A stretch of 64,000 bases of DNA from Dysosmobacter welbionis. GTDB taxonomy: Bacteria; Bacillota; Clostridia; Oscillospirales; Oscillospiraceae. Under the pieces are notes generated by a model. The model did not search any database. It was not told where the DNA came from and saw only the letters and a list, made by a program, of their open reading frames with translations. The stretch covers positions 3,310,001-3,374,000 of the forward strand of contig NZ_CP034413.3 in NCBI RefSeq assembly GCF_005121165.3, in the 5' to 3' direction. Both the position numbers and the translations under genes were made by a program. Below are positions 8,801 through 15,474 of the stretch, one piece after another. Position 1 is the stretch's first letter, and each line of letters opens with the position of its first letter.

Positions 8801-10132
8801 GGGGCGGCCCTGCTGGATATGGCGCTGTCCAAAGTAACAGGGACCCGCAGCGTGGCCTATGAACGTTCCAATCTGGGGCAGGCAGCCAAGGCGATGCAAA
8901 TGGCGATTGCAGAAATCACCATGGACGTAGACATGGGCGGTAATCAGAGCCGGTACGGCACCAGCAGCCGCCGGACCTTCAAAGCCAGCGGAAACTTTGT
9001 GGACCGTGTAATGTCTATGCTGGAGCGGAACCAAGCGTACCTTTTGAATGCCACAGACGAATTCTACAAGGGCCTTGCCCGCAGCAATGCGAGCCGTACC
9101 CAGGCGCTGGTCGACCAAGGGAAGATCAAGACTACTGACAAGGACTATGCACAGAACCAAGCTGACGCACTTGCACGATACCGGACGTTCCAGGATGACA
9201 GCAAACTTTCTCTTGCGATCCAGCAGGTACATGATGTACTGAATATGGTTGCTGGCATTGGTGACAGTGGACGGAGCATCCGCGGCCGTACAGTCCATGC
9301 CTTCGGAGCTGGTGACATTGTGGCGCCGTTTACTCGGGTAGCCGGAAATCTGGCATCTCGCGGTTTGGAGTATTCTCCCGCGAACGCTGTCAAGGGTATT
9401 GTGGAGATGGGTAAAACCGTGGCGCAGGCTGTCAGCGGTCAGAATGTGGACCCGGCTGCACAGGCCCGGGCCGTCTCTGACACTACCCGGGGCCTCACCG
9501 GAACCGCCATTGCTTACGGATTTATGCTTTTGGCCCAGTCGGGGCTTCTGTCTCAGGCAGGGGACGAGGATGATCCGGACGTGGCGGCGCTGAATTCCAG
9601 CGAGGGCATCACGGGAACCCAACTGAATATCTCCGCAACGGAACGGGCTTTGTCCGGTGGAAGCACGGAATGGCAGAGTGGAGACACCCTGATCGACCTG
9701 TCCTCCATCGAGCCGCTGAACCTGTTGATGAACCTGGGAACGGAGATGGCAAAGAGTGAAGGGAACCCCATCGTTTCTTCTTTTAATGCTGTGCCGAAAT
9801 CCTTTATGGATGCAACTGCGGAGCTTCCGGTGATGCAGTTCATTGGGAATGCGGCAACGGACATCATCAAATATGGACAGGACCCACAGGAAGTATTACT
9901 GCAGGAGGGGGCAAACACGGTAGCTTCTTCCCTGATACCAAACATTCTGCGGTCTACGGCCCGTGGGCTGGATGACCGACCCCGCAATACCTATTCCGGG
10001 GATACGCTCGGAGAGCAGGTTGTGGACAGCGTGAAGAACAGCATCCCGGGTTTGCGAGAAACCCTGCCGGGGTCTGTCAACCCACTGGGGAGGAAAAGCT
10101 GTATCAGGGGAGCACTGCGGACCGCCTGCTGA
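5894..10132 (+). CDS. giant phage polyvalent protein (BECR-type nuclease domain), N-terminal part up to frameshift
   Basis: A very long protein; 1,412 residues are read before a frame break. ATG 5894 has GGAGG 5 bases upstream. Residues 1-180 are charged and helical. About 215-260 and 365-385 are glycine-rich hydrophobic stretches, possibly membrane-inserting. Roughly 480-580 (FSRGRIKSSMIGHGTGP ... YYLHEVVDANGD) resembles the phage Barnase-EndoU-ColicinE5-RelE (BECR/PBECR) nuclease-like domains found in 'polyvalent proteins'. The last 500 residues are helical (LPD-like) and contain another hydrophobic segment near residue 1,200. Such proteins travel with the DNA into the new host. The frame breaks at the G run 10087-10090, and the rest follows in the -1 frame. 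Confidence 0.7.
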   Translation: MASIQDRLNKLQEMSRQQVRDREQETNPRTKATKKSAPVSQKLQPTIQPPKTTDPRQDHITDIVDSTTGTVIQVDRPSRLGSMAKGAVQGTGANYASSGGSLLDLMRSVDTANSFSTKRANQEAENAAHYREMLKRGTLDDGTPITASMRKQLETLAARAEQRSGVYRQGAEAQHAPISRAINSAYETADRLSEQSAENIAAAKEGLGGLGQFAVDVGVAGTQLAGDALIGALLAPVTGGASALAPMAVRGFGSGTQQARQEGATLGQQLAYGAGSAALSVATEKIANVAAPLRRTFGSGVLDNAIAKATGRLGQSAAGQTVLSALSEGGEEVVEALVQPVLQQITYDKNALQQYQDPDYLADTIYQGLIGGALGGALGAAGSIGRRSAENANRRATDAAGTAQTETAPVSTTQAQEAAEGTTGFLEPTLVSRVRQSIPHIQNMNPVAEVTGTEIPRSGKLVDRLASFVNAIGNKVNRPGFGDVLFSRGRIKSSMIGHGTGPSKIETFAAVPDVIRNGQQIDYQQNWKGLGYDTYTFAAPITYRGQPTYLGVIVTKDSASNRYYLHEVVDANGDVIFRNDESPASTPDGTSALSGDLDTVVDAGDGAGTTPGTVDTVTDGRASRGVPASNTTIAPGAENVNSDALAQILFGDTRQETGDTQAPPTYDNLGSARRGFTTPGMEGQERTSRLAESMPYNQYQEAATGLSREDYAKLFRYESQTEGRSLNLAEELVYAVRDGQRTFLRDIDETAFHELVQSLDDATAWNAPQMDAARMIQQELQGRSANLEIPSEEYTDFLRIMREHETATGQGVQANAKWSRRDNQNGQSSELEAWDNLQNSNLSEEEKRSTFQRIVKWDTEIEQAAEPQQLKDIILNVAQQRGVLNGLTGRQSRIMTAVANSSLDSLTFDQLKQFAYASTSALSTDSTPANMGQKIKTIQILNMLSNPKTAVKNITGNTSFYGLDALSMKGAALLDMALSKVTGTRSVAYERSNLGQAAKAMQMAIAEITMDVDMGGNQSRYGTSSRRTFKASGNFVDRVMSMLERNQAYLLNATDEFYKGLARSNASRTQALVDQGKIKTTDKDYAQNQADALARYRTFQDDSKLSLAIQQVHDVLNMVAGIGDSGRSIRGRTVHAFGAGDIVAPFTRVAGNLASRGLEYSPANAVKGIVEMGKTVAQAVSGQNVDPAAQARAVSDTTRGLTGTAIAYGFMLLAQSGLLSQAGDEDDPDVAALNSSEGITGTQLNISATERALSGGSTEWQSGDTLIDLSSIEPLNLLMNLGTEMAKSEGNPIVSSFNAVPKSFMDATAELPVMQFIGNAATDIIKYGQDPQEVLLQEGANTVASSLIPNILRSTARGLDDRPRNTYSGDTLGEQVVDSVKNSIPGLRETLPGSVNPLGRKSCIRGALRTAC

Positions 10133-10806
10133 ACGCGCTGCTGAACCCGGTGGGAGTCAATACCTACGACCAGAGCGAAGTGTCTCAAAACATGGAAGCG
10201 CTGCGCGAGCGGACGGGGGAGACCTCCTTCTATCCTTCTAAGAGCGCCCCATCGGAGCTCTCGTACACAAAAGATGGCAATACCTATAGCAAGTCCTTGA
10301 CCTACGAGGAGCGGCAGGACTATCTCCGGGATCGCGGCGCCGTCGCACTGACTACGCTGTCCTCCATGATGGGCAGCAGCGCATACAAGAGGGCGAATGA
10401 TACTACCAAGACGGAGCTTTTGGACCTCTGTAATGACTACGCCAGCCAACGGGCAAAGAAAACGATTCTGGGAGCCGACAGTGTTCCGGCATGGGTAAAC
10501 AACGCAGAGACAGCGCAGAACGATCTTGGAATATCTCCAGCGGAATACTTGGCCCTCTATCATCAGTACGGCGCCGAGATCATGTCTGGGACGGCTTATG
10601 AGAAAACGAAGCAGGCAGTGGCTGCCGGTCTGACTGTCGAACAGTATGCGGATATGAAGAACGGAATTGATGCGGACAAGAATGGGTACAAATCCAAAAG
10701 TGAGGCCAGGGCTTATCTGGATAGCCACAATTTCACCCAAGAGCAAAAGGCGGACCTCTGGACAATCATCAACAAGAGTTGGGAGAAAAATAACCCCTAC
10801 GCATAA
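10081..10806 (+). CDS. C-terminal part of the polyvalent protein, after frameshift
   Basis: This frame continues the giant protein without interruption of sense. Around 10081 it reads PTGEEKLYQGSTADRLLNAL, the natural continuation of GSVNPLG at the end of the upstream frame. Adding one G to the run GGGG at 10087-10090 joins the two into a protein of about 1,640 residues. Read alone, the only start is a GTG at 10150 without a ribosome binding site. The content is helical and charged with no domain recognised. It ends at a strong terminator. Confidence 0.65.
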   Translation, partial: PTGEEKLYQGSTADRLLNALLNPVGVNTYDQSEVSQNMEALRERTGETSFYPSKSAPSELSYTKDGNTYSKSLTYEERQDYLRDRGAVALTTLSSMMGSSAYKRANDTTKTELLDLCNDYASQRAKKTILGADSVPAWVNNAETAQNDLGISPAEYLALYHQYGAEIMSGTAYEKTKQAVAAGLTVEQYADMKNGIDADKNGYKSKSEARAYLDSHNFTQEQKADLWTIINKSWEKNNPYA

Positions 10807-10839
10807 GAGAAGCCCCGCCAGACGGCGGGGCCTTTTCTC
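10807..10839 (+). terminator. bidirectional Rho-independent terminator
   Basis: GCCCCGCC pairs with GGCGGGGC around a four-base loop, flanked by GAGAA and TTCTC so that it has a T-rich tail on either strand. It separates the late + genes from the converging minus-strand operon. Confidence 0.85.
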
Positions 10840-11566
10840 ACTGTTTGGAGATGATCGTTTTCAGAACCGGAACAACGCTTTCGTAGTATCGGAAGGACGG
10901 GACTTCCTTTCCGGGGCAGTTCTTGGCAACGTCATTGACCCATGTCCCGTACTGCTTCGTTTTCAGGTGGTTCCGGTTGGCGAGCATCCCGACCTTGTTT
11001 GCGGAGATGCCCAGTTTTTCGCCGATCTCCTGTGCTGAGTACATCTTTTCCCCGATATAGGGCAGGGGGAGCAGGTATTCCCCAGTCAGCTCCTTGGTAG
11101 CGTGGGCCTGGAGAACCTGTCTGTAAGTACCGTCATACTCCTTCGCCAGACGCTCCAAAAGCTGGGCCTTGCGGACGCGGATGCTCTCCATCTGGTAGTC
11201 GGTCATTCCCAGCCGCTTTGTTTTGCCGCCTTGGATATGTTCCCGCATCTTCTCAAAGGCGGAGACGTAGGCAGCAGTGAACAGGACGCCCTTTTCTCCG
11301 GTCATCTTGTTCGCCACCATGTCGCAGCCCTTCTTGGTCAACAGGTAGCAGGGATATTGTTTGCCGCGACTTTCAAATGTGCTCTCGATGAAAAAATCTG
11401 ACGGCGCAATTTTGCGCTGCGAAATTTCATCGGATTTTTCCATCACTTCAATGTATCCACGGATATCCCGGAGCAAATCCTTATGGTTCCGGTCCGTCCA
11501 TTCAGCCACATCCCGGCTGTCGACCACTTCTGCGTCATTGAAATTAAAAACTCTCAGTTCGTTCAT
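10838..11566 (-). CDS. Rha-family phage regulatory protein / antirepressor
   Basis: A 242-residue protein. Residues 1-110 match the pRha pattern: VDSRDVAEWTDRNHKDLLRDIRGY, then FESRGKQYPCYLLTKKGCDMVANKMTGEKG. The C-terminal 100 residues hold a second helix-turn-helix-like domain (YSAQEIGEKLGISANKVGMLANR), a typical KilAC or Rha companion. It is the last gene of the early operon and overlaps the preceding gene's stop by one base. Such proteins interfere with lysogenic repression or host functions. Family assignment is firm; the target is unknown. Confidence 0.85.
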   Translation of the reverse strand: MNELRVFNFNDAEVVDSRDVAEWTDRNHKDLLRDIRGYIEVMEKSDEISQRKIAPSDFFIESTFESRGKQYPCYLLTKKGCDMVANKMTGEKGVLFTAAYVSAFEKMREHIQGGKTKRLGMTDYQMESIRVRKAQLLERLAKEYDGTYRQVLQAHATKELTGEYLLPLPYIGEKMYSAQEIGEKLGISANKVGMLANRNHLKTKQYGTWVNDVAKNCPGKEVPSFRYYESVVPVLKTIISKQ

Positions 11567-11781
11567 TACTGGCCCTCCTTCATGCCATCCTCTACGCCGA
11601 GCAGGTAAATCCGATATACGGTTGCTTTCATTGTATCTGCAAAGATTTCATCTTTGCATTTTCCGGGAGCAGTGACGGACTTCCTTGCACCATCCCATAT
11701 TCTCATATACTCTTCTAGAACTTCATCCAGGGAACGTCCTTTCGAGATTGCGTCCAGTGGGACACCTTTCTGTTCATTCAT
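11566..11781 (-). CDS. small hypothetical phage protein
   Basis: A 71-residue, charged, mostly helical protein (LDEVLEEYMRIWDGARKS) with no domain recognised. Its start overlaps the preceding gene by ATGA and its stop overlaps the Rha gene start, so it is part of a tightly coupled chain. Confidence 0.6.
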   Translation of the reverse strand: MNEQKGVPLDAISKGRSLDEVLEEYMRIWDGARKSVTAPGKCKDEIFADTMKATVYRIYLLGVEDGMKEGQ

Positions 11782-12041
11782 TGTGATACCTCCATAGATT
11801 TTTGAACTTGTTCATGCAGTTGCTCTAGAGAGCCGCAGATGGCGTTCAGGGCAGGGAAGTAAATGCTGCGGACACGCTTGGAAAACATTTCGTTCAGCAC
11901 CTCCGGGTTGAACCCGTCCAGGTTTTCATGCCGCTCTGGGTCAGAGTCAAATTCATCCTGATCGGCAGCTTCCATCGTGATCTGAAATATGGCGCAAATC
12001 TGTTTCAGCCTCACGGCGACAGTGTCCATCTCCATATCCAT
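11778..12041 (-). CDS. small acidic hypothetical phage protein
   Basis: An 87-residue protein from ATG 12041, which has AGGAGGG 8 to 10 bases upstream; longer in-frame starts run into the upstream gene. It is acidic and helical (EAADQDEFDSDPERHENLDG), with a C-terminal amphipathic helix (AICGSLEQLHEQVQKSM). It overlaps the next gene by ATGA. No function can be assigned. Confidence 0.6.
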   Translation of the reverse strand: MDMEMDTVAVRLKQICAIFQITMEAADQDEFDSDPERHENLDGFNPEVLNEMFSKRVRSIYFPALNAICGSLEQLHEQVQKSMEVSQ

Positions 12042-12042
12042 A

Positions 12043-12186
12043 TCAGTCACCCTCCTTCGGCTCTTTGGTGGTAATGATGATGTTGTCCGGGGTGGTGCCG
12101 ACATAGGCGGCGGCCACCGCAAGGACCAGATACCGGGTGTTGGATGCCTGATTGATTAACTCCTGAATCGTCGCAGTTTTGTCCAT
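12043..12186 (-). CDS. small hypothetical phage protein
   Basis: A 47-residue protein starting MDKTATIQELINQAS, with GGAGG just upstream of ATG 12186. The middle (RYLVLAVAAAYVGTTPDNI) is moderately hydrophobic. No domain was recognised. It lies 1 base before the next gene of the operon. Confidence 0.5.
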   Translation of the reverse strand: MDKTATIQELINQASNTRYLVLAVAAAYVGTTPDNIIITTKEPKEGD

Positions 12187-12216
12187 GATAATCCTCCGTT
12201 CAATTTCTTCTTGACG

Positions 12217-12263
12217 GGAGGTCTCCATGAAGGTAGAATGGATTTACCGGCAGGGAGACCTCC
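12217..12263. repeat. 10-bp perfect inverted repeat
   Basis: GGAGGTCTCC (12217-12226) and GGAGACCTCC (12254-12263) are exact reverse complements with 27 bases between. The pair sits between the RHH gene and the 47-residue gene, over the ribosome binding region of the latter, and could be a protein-binding site or an RNA stem. Confidence 0.5.
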
Positions 12264-12270
12264 GGGCGGA

Positions 12271-12310
12271 GAAAACAGCTCGTAACTTTCCACGGTGCCG
12301 GGCTGTTTTC
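12271..12310 (-). terminator. possible terminator after the RHH gene
   Basis: On the minus strand GAAAACAGC (starting in the RHH stop codon) pairs with GCTGTTTTC around a loop of about 22 bases. The T run is only four bases, so this may be a weak terminator or simply a stem. Confidence 0.4.
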
Positions 12311-12482
12311 ACTTTTTTGTGGCTAAAAGTAGATGGATTCCTTGCCGTATGGCTTCACCACGAGAAATATTGTGCTTCTCGCAATATTCTCTGAGGGCTT
12401 TTTCGGTTCCCGGGTCTAACCTGATTGTCAGGTTTACACCCTTCGGATTATCTACTTTCGGCCTTCCTGTTCTAGGCGACAT
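12309..12482 (-). CDS. ribbon-helix-helix (CopG/Arc-type) DNA-binding protein
   Basis: A 57-residue protein. The N-terminus RTGRPKVDNPKGVNLTIRLD gives the basic arm and beta-strand of a ribbon-helix-helix fold. The helices TEKALREYCEKHNIS and RGEAIRQGIHLLLA follow. It has its own promoter (12512-12540) and a GAGGTGAT site 4 bases before the ATG. It probably acts as a dimeric repressor, perhaps of its own promoter or of the divergent 12660 promoter. Its small size makes it easy to miss. Confidence 0.75.
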   Translation of the reverse strand: MSPRTGRPKVDNPKGVNLTIRLDPGTEKALREYCEKHNISRGEAIRQGIHLLLATKK

Positions 12483-12511
12483 TTCATCACCTCACTTTTT
12501 GCCTTGCATTT

Positions 12512-12540
12512 AATATAATTTATGAAAGGCGAAAAGTCAA
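12512..12540 (-). promoter_or_regulatory. minus-strand sigma-A promoter
   Basis: Read on the minus strand: TTGACT, 17-base spacer, TATATT, 30 bases upstream of the RHH start codon. It gives the last five early genes a start point of their own. Confidence 0.65.
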
Positions 12541-12608
12541 GGAGAAAATTCACAGTATATCATGGACAGATTGTGGCTCTAAGAGAAAAAATAATTTTCT
12601 GTTAAGTC

Positions 12609-12637
12609 TTGCTAAATCCTGTCAATCGGTGTATGCT
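12609..12637 (+). promoter_or_regulatory. plus-strand promoter of the 12660 gene
   Basis: TTGCTA (12609-12614), 17-base spacer, TATGCT (12632-12637), followed by GAGGGAGGA and the ATG at 12660. It is divergent from the RHH promoter with 68 bases between their -35 boxes. Confidence 0.6.
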
Positions 12638-12659
12638 TTGGGCGAGGGAGGAATGAAAG

Positions 12660-12947
12660 ATGTTTATGTCTTTTTTGTTGGACATCGTTTACGCTGTCAC
12701 ATACAACCTGATTCTGATTGTGTTTGGGTTGATTGCGGTTTCAAAAGCGAAAAAAGGGAAGAAGTCAAAAGGCTGGCTGATTGCAGGTGCCATTATTCAA
12801 GGCGTGTCAGTTGCCGGTGGGATTTTGGGAAATTTGGGGTTTGGGAATGCACAGCCGATAACATCCTACGGCATCCTTTCTTACATTTTGTATGTTGTGC
12901 TGATTATCGCTTTTGCGCTTCTGATTCGAAAGAAGAAAACTGTATGA
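12660..12947 (+). CDS. small membrane protein, prophage cargo (moron)
   Basis: A 95-residue protein with three hydrophobic segments: residues 5-27 (LLDIVYAVTYNLILIVFGLI), about 38-60 and about 68-90. They are separated by a lysine-rich turn (KAKKGKKSKG), and the C-terminus is basic (RKKKTV). It is transcribed opposite to all neighbours, with its own promoter, a strong ribosome binding site and a terminator, the layout of a prophage moron expressed in the lysogen. Superinfection exclusion or another envelope effect is possible but not shown. Confidence 0.7.
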   Translation: MFMSFLLDIVYAVTYNLILIVFGLIAVSKAKKGKKSKGWLIAGAIIQGVSVAGGILGNLGFGNAQPITSYGILSYILYVVLIIAFALLIRKKKTV

Positions 12948-12955
12948 GAGACCTC

Positions 12956-12980
12956 GGCGGGGCGGGTGCCCCGCCTTTCT
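12956..12980 (+). terminator. Rho-independent terminator
   Basis: GGCGGGGC (12956-12963) pairs with GCCCCGCC (12968-12975) around a four-base loop, followed by TTTCT. It ends the 12660 transcript and sits against the stop of the converging minus-strand gene. Confidence 0.8.
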
Positions 12981-13111
12981 CATTCCTCCCGGTATTCGAT
13001 GTACTTCTTGAATGGGGCGGATTTTGCTGTGCCGGACCGGGCCTTGACGATACTTCCAGAAGCCCACTCGCCATTATCCAGCCGCTTGGCTTTGAAAAGG
13101 ATTTCTCTCAT
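12980..13111 (-). CDS. short YopX-N-terminus-like protein
   Basis: A 43-residue protein, MREILFKAKRLDNGEW at its start, the typical opening of YopX-family phage proteins, which are usually three times longer. It starts inside the stop of the preceding gene (ATGA) behind GGAGGTG, so it is translated. It ends after a basic stretch (PFKKYIEYREE). It is either a truncated YopX remnant or a genuine miniature version. Confidence 0.55.
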   Translation of the reverse strand: MREILFKAKRLDNGEWASGSIVKARSGTAKSAPFKKYIEYREE

Positions 13112-13776
13112 TGGGCACCTCCGATGATCTCGTCAAAGGTATATACCTGACCCTTTTCAACAGACGGGAACAGATGTCTGGTGATTACTTCTCTCTGAAA
13201 ATATGTGCCGTCTACAATTTCCAGGCACTGCGTCCATGCACCATCGTATTTTATTGCATTGATCTCCGGGAGCAAAACTTTGATTGCCTTCGCCCTCTCC
13301 ACCTCCTGCTCGGTGAAGCGGGGCTTGCAGATGATGCAATCAGCGTTATTGATAATGTAACAAAGTTCTCCGGAGGTCACTTCTCCACCATGTGCATTTC
13401 TGATCTCTCCATCTGTACCGACAAAATAACTTTTCGGCTCATCAAATGGGAAGTCATTAAACTGGAAGTTCTGGTTTACCTCAACCCCCAGCACCTCGCA
13501 AATTCTCGGTTTGTCCATGTTGGCCTCCAAACTTTCACCTTTGCTATCATTTTTTGTAAGTACATTTCCATCTTCCACCACCTCATAGCCCATCAGGCGA
13601 GCGGCTTCGTGAGGGTTGGCTCTTACGTATTCATGACACGGCCTCTTTGTCCCTGCGTATTGCTGCACGGGTTCCCGAATCTCGCAATAGTCGCAATCTT
13701 CTTTGCTATCGCAAAACTGCGCTAATGCCTGTTCAATGGTAAGTGCGACTTCGCCCGTCTTACTCCGAAACTTCAT
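13108..13776 (-). CDS. hypothetical phage protein
   Basis: A 222-residue protein from ATG 13776, which has a GGAGG-type site. The N-terminal third is cysteine-containing (CDSKEDCDYCEIREP, then PCHEYVRANPHEAARLMGY), a segment seen in many clostridial phage proteins and likely zinc-binding. The rest shows no known domain. It overlaps its downstream neighbour by ATGA and its upstream neighbour by 17 bases. Function unknown. Confidence 0.6.
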   Translation of the reverse strand: MKFRSKTGEVALTIEQALAQFCDSKEDCDYCEIREPVQQYAGTKRPCHEYVRANPHEAARLMGYEVVEDGNVLTKNDSKGESLEANMDKPRICEVLGVEVNQNFQFNDFPFDEPKSYFVGTDGEIRNAHGGEVTSGELCYIINNADCIICKPRFTEQEVERAKAIKVLLPEINAIKYDGAWTQCLEIVDGTYFQREVITRHLFPSVEKGQVYTFDEIIGGAQ

Positions 13777-14107
13777 GGTCGGCCTCCTTGCCCATGCGGG
13801 CACCACAATGACAATATGGTTCTTCTTTTAGCTCCTCTCTTCCGCATAAGCTACAACGAAATGATGTGTATTCATGGAGAATAGGATCCCCATTCTGGTC
13901 ATATTCAACTGGAATATATGTATGATGGATTTCTGGATTCCATCTCCCGTGTCGCACCGGGGCAACGTCAGCGGCGGGGATGCCTTTGATTGCTCCGCCA
14001 ATATTCCAAGCCACGGTATCGCCGCAATAGTCTGCCATTCTAAGCCGATCTTCATATTCTTTCTGGCAGATGTCGAGTGCTTCCGCCCTCTCGATGTACT
14101 CCTTCAT
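13760..14107 (-). CDS. zinc-ribbon phage protein
   Basis: A 115-residue protein. The N-terminal helix (EYIERAEALDICQKEYEDRL) is followed by a proline-containing linker (VAPVRHGRW) and a C-terminal ribbon (FRCSLCGREELKEEPYCHCGARM), with two pairs of cysteines likely to bind one zinc. This arrangement is common in Firmicute prophages and has no established role. ATG 14107 overlaps the upstream stop (ATGA). Confidence 0.65.
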   Translation of the reverse strand: MKEYIERAEALDICQKEYEDRLRMADYCGDTVAWNIGGAIKGIPAADVAPVRHGRWNPEIHHTYIPVEYDQNGDPILHEYTSFRCSLCGREELKEEPYCHCGARMGKEADHEVSE

Positions 14108-14361
14108 TCTCTCCACCTCTGTTCGTGGTCGTCTGCAATCCGTTTAATGATTTCCAGCTCTTCATCCGTCAGCGTCCGGTTCCACGCAATGGAAAAATCG
14201 CCCGTACACCGATTCGGGCAGGCCGTACACTCGCAGCGGTTGGCGTTGCTGGTATCATTCACCCTGAATGGGCAGCTGTGGTTATAGCAGTCAGTTCTAA
14301 TCCCTAATTCCCGTTCGACAAATTCAGCGGGATACATCGGCGGTATAGTTTTATTCTCCAT
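14104..14361 (-). CDS. cysteine-rich small phage protein
   Basis: An 85-residue protein with six cysteines between residues 25 and 52 (CYNHSCPFRV ... CECTACPNRC), consistent with a bound metal, followed by an acidic C-terminal helix (DEELEIIKRIADDHEQRW). It overlaps both neighbours. Function unknown. Confidence 0.6.
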   Translation of the reverse strand: MENKTIPPMYPAEFVERELGIRTDCYNHSCPFRVNDTSNANRCECTACPNRCTGDFSIAWNRTLTDEELEIIKRIADDHEQRWRE

Positions 14362-14740
14362 CCTGCTCCTCCAATACGGTCATATCATAGCCGCTCTCTA
14401 TAAATCGGATCGTTTTTTGATGGTCGCAAGCGTTCCCGAGATAAGTGTAAATCTCTCGCATATCCTCCACACTGAACCTAGTGTCAAGATATTGATTTAT
14501 ACCATTCAGGAAGAAAATATGAAGGGCTGTATTATCTACTGCACGGCGAAACGGCGTGGACTTACAAGCCGCGCGGGAAAACCACTCCAACACCTTGCAC
14601 TTTACATCCAGTTCGCTCTTGCAAGTGCTGATATTGAAATACACATTTGCCTTTTGGTGGGCGATAAACTCCCCCTGGGCGTTGATGAACCATCCAGGGA
14701 AGGAAAGCCCAAGTCTCCTAATGACTGCCCAATCAACCAT
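14351..14740 (-). CDS. hypothetical phage protein
   Basis: A 129-residue protein with mixed strand and helix content (NAQGEFIAHQKANVYFNIS; LEWFSRAACKSTPFRRAVDN). No domain was recognised. It overlaps the downstream gene by 11 bases and the upstream gene by 8, consistent with coupled translation. Confidence 0.55.
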   Translation of the reverse strand: MVDWAVIRRLGLSFPGWFINAQGEFIAHQKANVYFNISTCKSELDVKCKVLEWFSRAACKSTPFRRAVDNTALHIFFLNGINQYLDTRFSVEDMREIYTYLGNACDHQKTIRFIESGYDMTVLEEQDGE

Positions 14741-14858
14741 CCTGCTCCCTCCGTAGTGCGGCCTCCTCGCGGGTCAGGAAAACGGTTTTACCGCTATATT
14801 CGGTGTTGCCAATTTTGAGCCGCCATTTCCCGCCGTCAAAGTATGTCAGCCGCTTCAT
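14733..14858 (-). CDS. very small phage protein
   Basis: A 41-residue protein from ATG 14858, which has GAGGACTGAC just upstream: MKRLTYFDGGKWRLKIGNT and onward. The longer frame above it reads into the neighbouring gene and is a shadow. A tryptophan/lysine beta-hairpin-like segment is the only visible feature. It lies 1 base after the preceding gene. Confidence 0.5.
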   Translation of the reverse strand: MKRLTYFDGGKWRLKIGNTEYSGKTVFLTREEAALRREQDG

Positions 14859-14859
14859 G

Positions 14860-15006
14860 TCAGTCCTCCTCATACTCCGGGTGTACGCCCATGCAACAGT
14901 CAAAGCAAATCCAGCCAGTGGGAGAACATTCATCTCTCACCATCTCGCTCTGCTCATACCGTTCCCCACAGATACCGCACTTTCGGTAGTATTTACGCTT
15001 TTTCAT
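14860..15006 (-). CDS. very small zinc-finger-like phage protein
   Basis: A 48-residue protein with two CxxC knuckles (KCGICGERY and WICFDCCMG) likely to hold one zinc, a basic start (MKKRKYYRK) and an acidic end (PEYEED). ATG 15006 has GAGGAGGG 7 bases upstream, a very strong site. Partner and role are unknown. Confidence 0.6.
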   Translation of the reverse strand: MKKRKYYRKCGICGERYEQSEMVRDECSPTGWICFDCCMGVHPEYEED

Positions 15007-15007
15007 G

Positions 15008-15271
15008 TCAGCCCTCCTCGCCGTCCCACTTCCATGCGGGGCAAAGTTTGTGCAGGTCCTCTACTGCCGCATCCCTCTCCCGCTTCATCTGATCTCTCTG
15101 ATTTTCTACAATTTCAATACACCGCTTCACCTGTTCCAGCTCGGCCCGCAGCTGCTCGTTTTCGGCCCGGAGCGTGGAGAGGGTGGTGGCGCCATCAAGT
15201 GCAACGCCTCTTTTCAGGTCCTTCCCTTCAAAATATCCGTTTAGCTGCTCAATCAGCTTCTCAATGTCCAT
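15008..15271 (-). CDS. coiled-coil phage protein
   Basis: An 87-residue protein from ATG 15271 behind GGAGGTGG. Residues 35-75 form a clear heptad-type coiled coil (LRAENEQLRAELEQVKRC and onward), and the C-terminus ends PAWKWDGEEG. The start overlaps the upstream stop by one base. Similar small coiled-coil proteins are common in phage early regions without a known role. Confidence 0.6.
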   Translation of the reverse strand: MDIEKLIEQLNGYFEGKDLKRGVALDGATTLSTLRAENEQLRAELEQVKRCIEIVENQRDQMKRERDAAVEDLHKLCPAWKWDGEEG

Positions 15272-15474
15272 CAGGTGTCCACCTCCACTGGTTGCTTCAT
15301 CCACTTCAATGCAGCTTGCCTGCACCCTTCATAAATCGGAATGTTTGGATAAGCACAGATGAAATTGCATACTCCGCCTTTTTCATGCTCACAACACTTA
15401 CAAAAGTCGGCTCTGAGAAAAATGTCCGCCAGTTCCTCGTCGCTCATGGCCCGGATTTTATCTGCGTTTGTCAT
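15271..15474 (-). CDS. small cysteine-containing phage protein
   Basis: A 67-residue protein: N-terminal helix KIRAMSDEELADIFL, then CKCCEHEKGGVCNFIC, a four-cysteine cluster that probably binds a metal, then a short amphipathic end. The MSDEELA...CKC build recurs in many clostridial prophages. Function unknown. Confidence 0.6.
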   Translation of the reverse strand: MTNADKIRAMSDEELADIFLRADFCKCCEHEKGGVCNFICAYPNIPIYEGCRQAALKWMKQPVEVDT

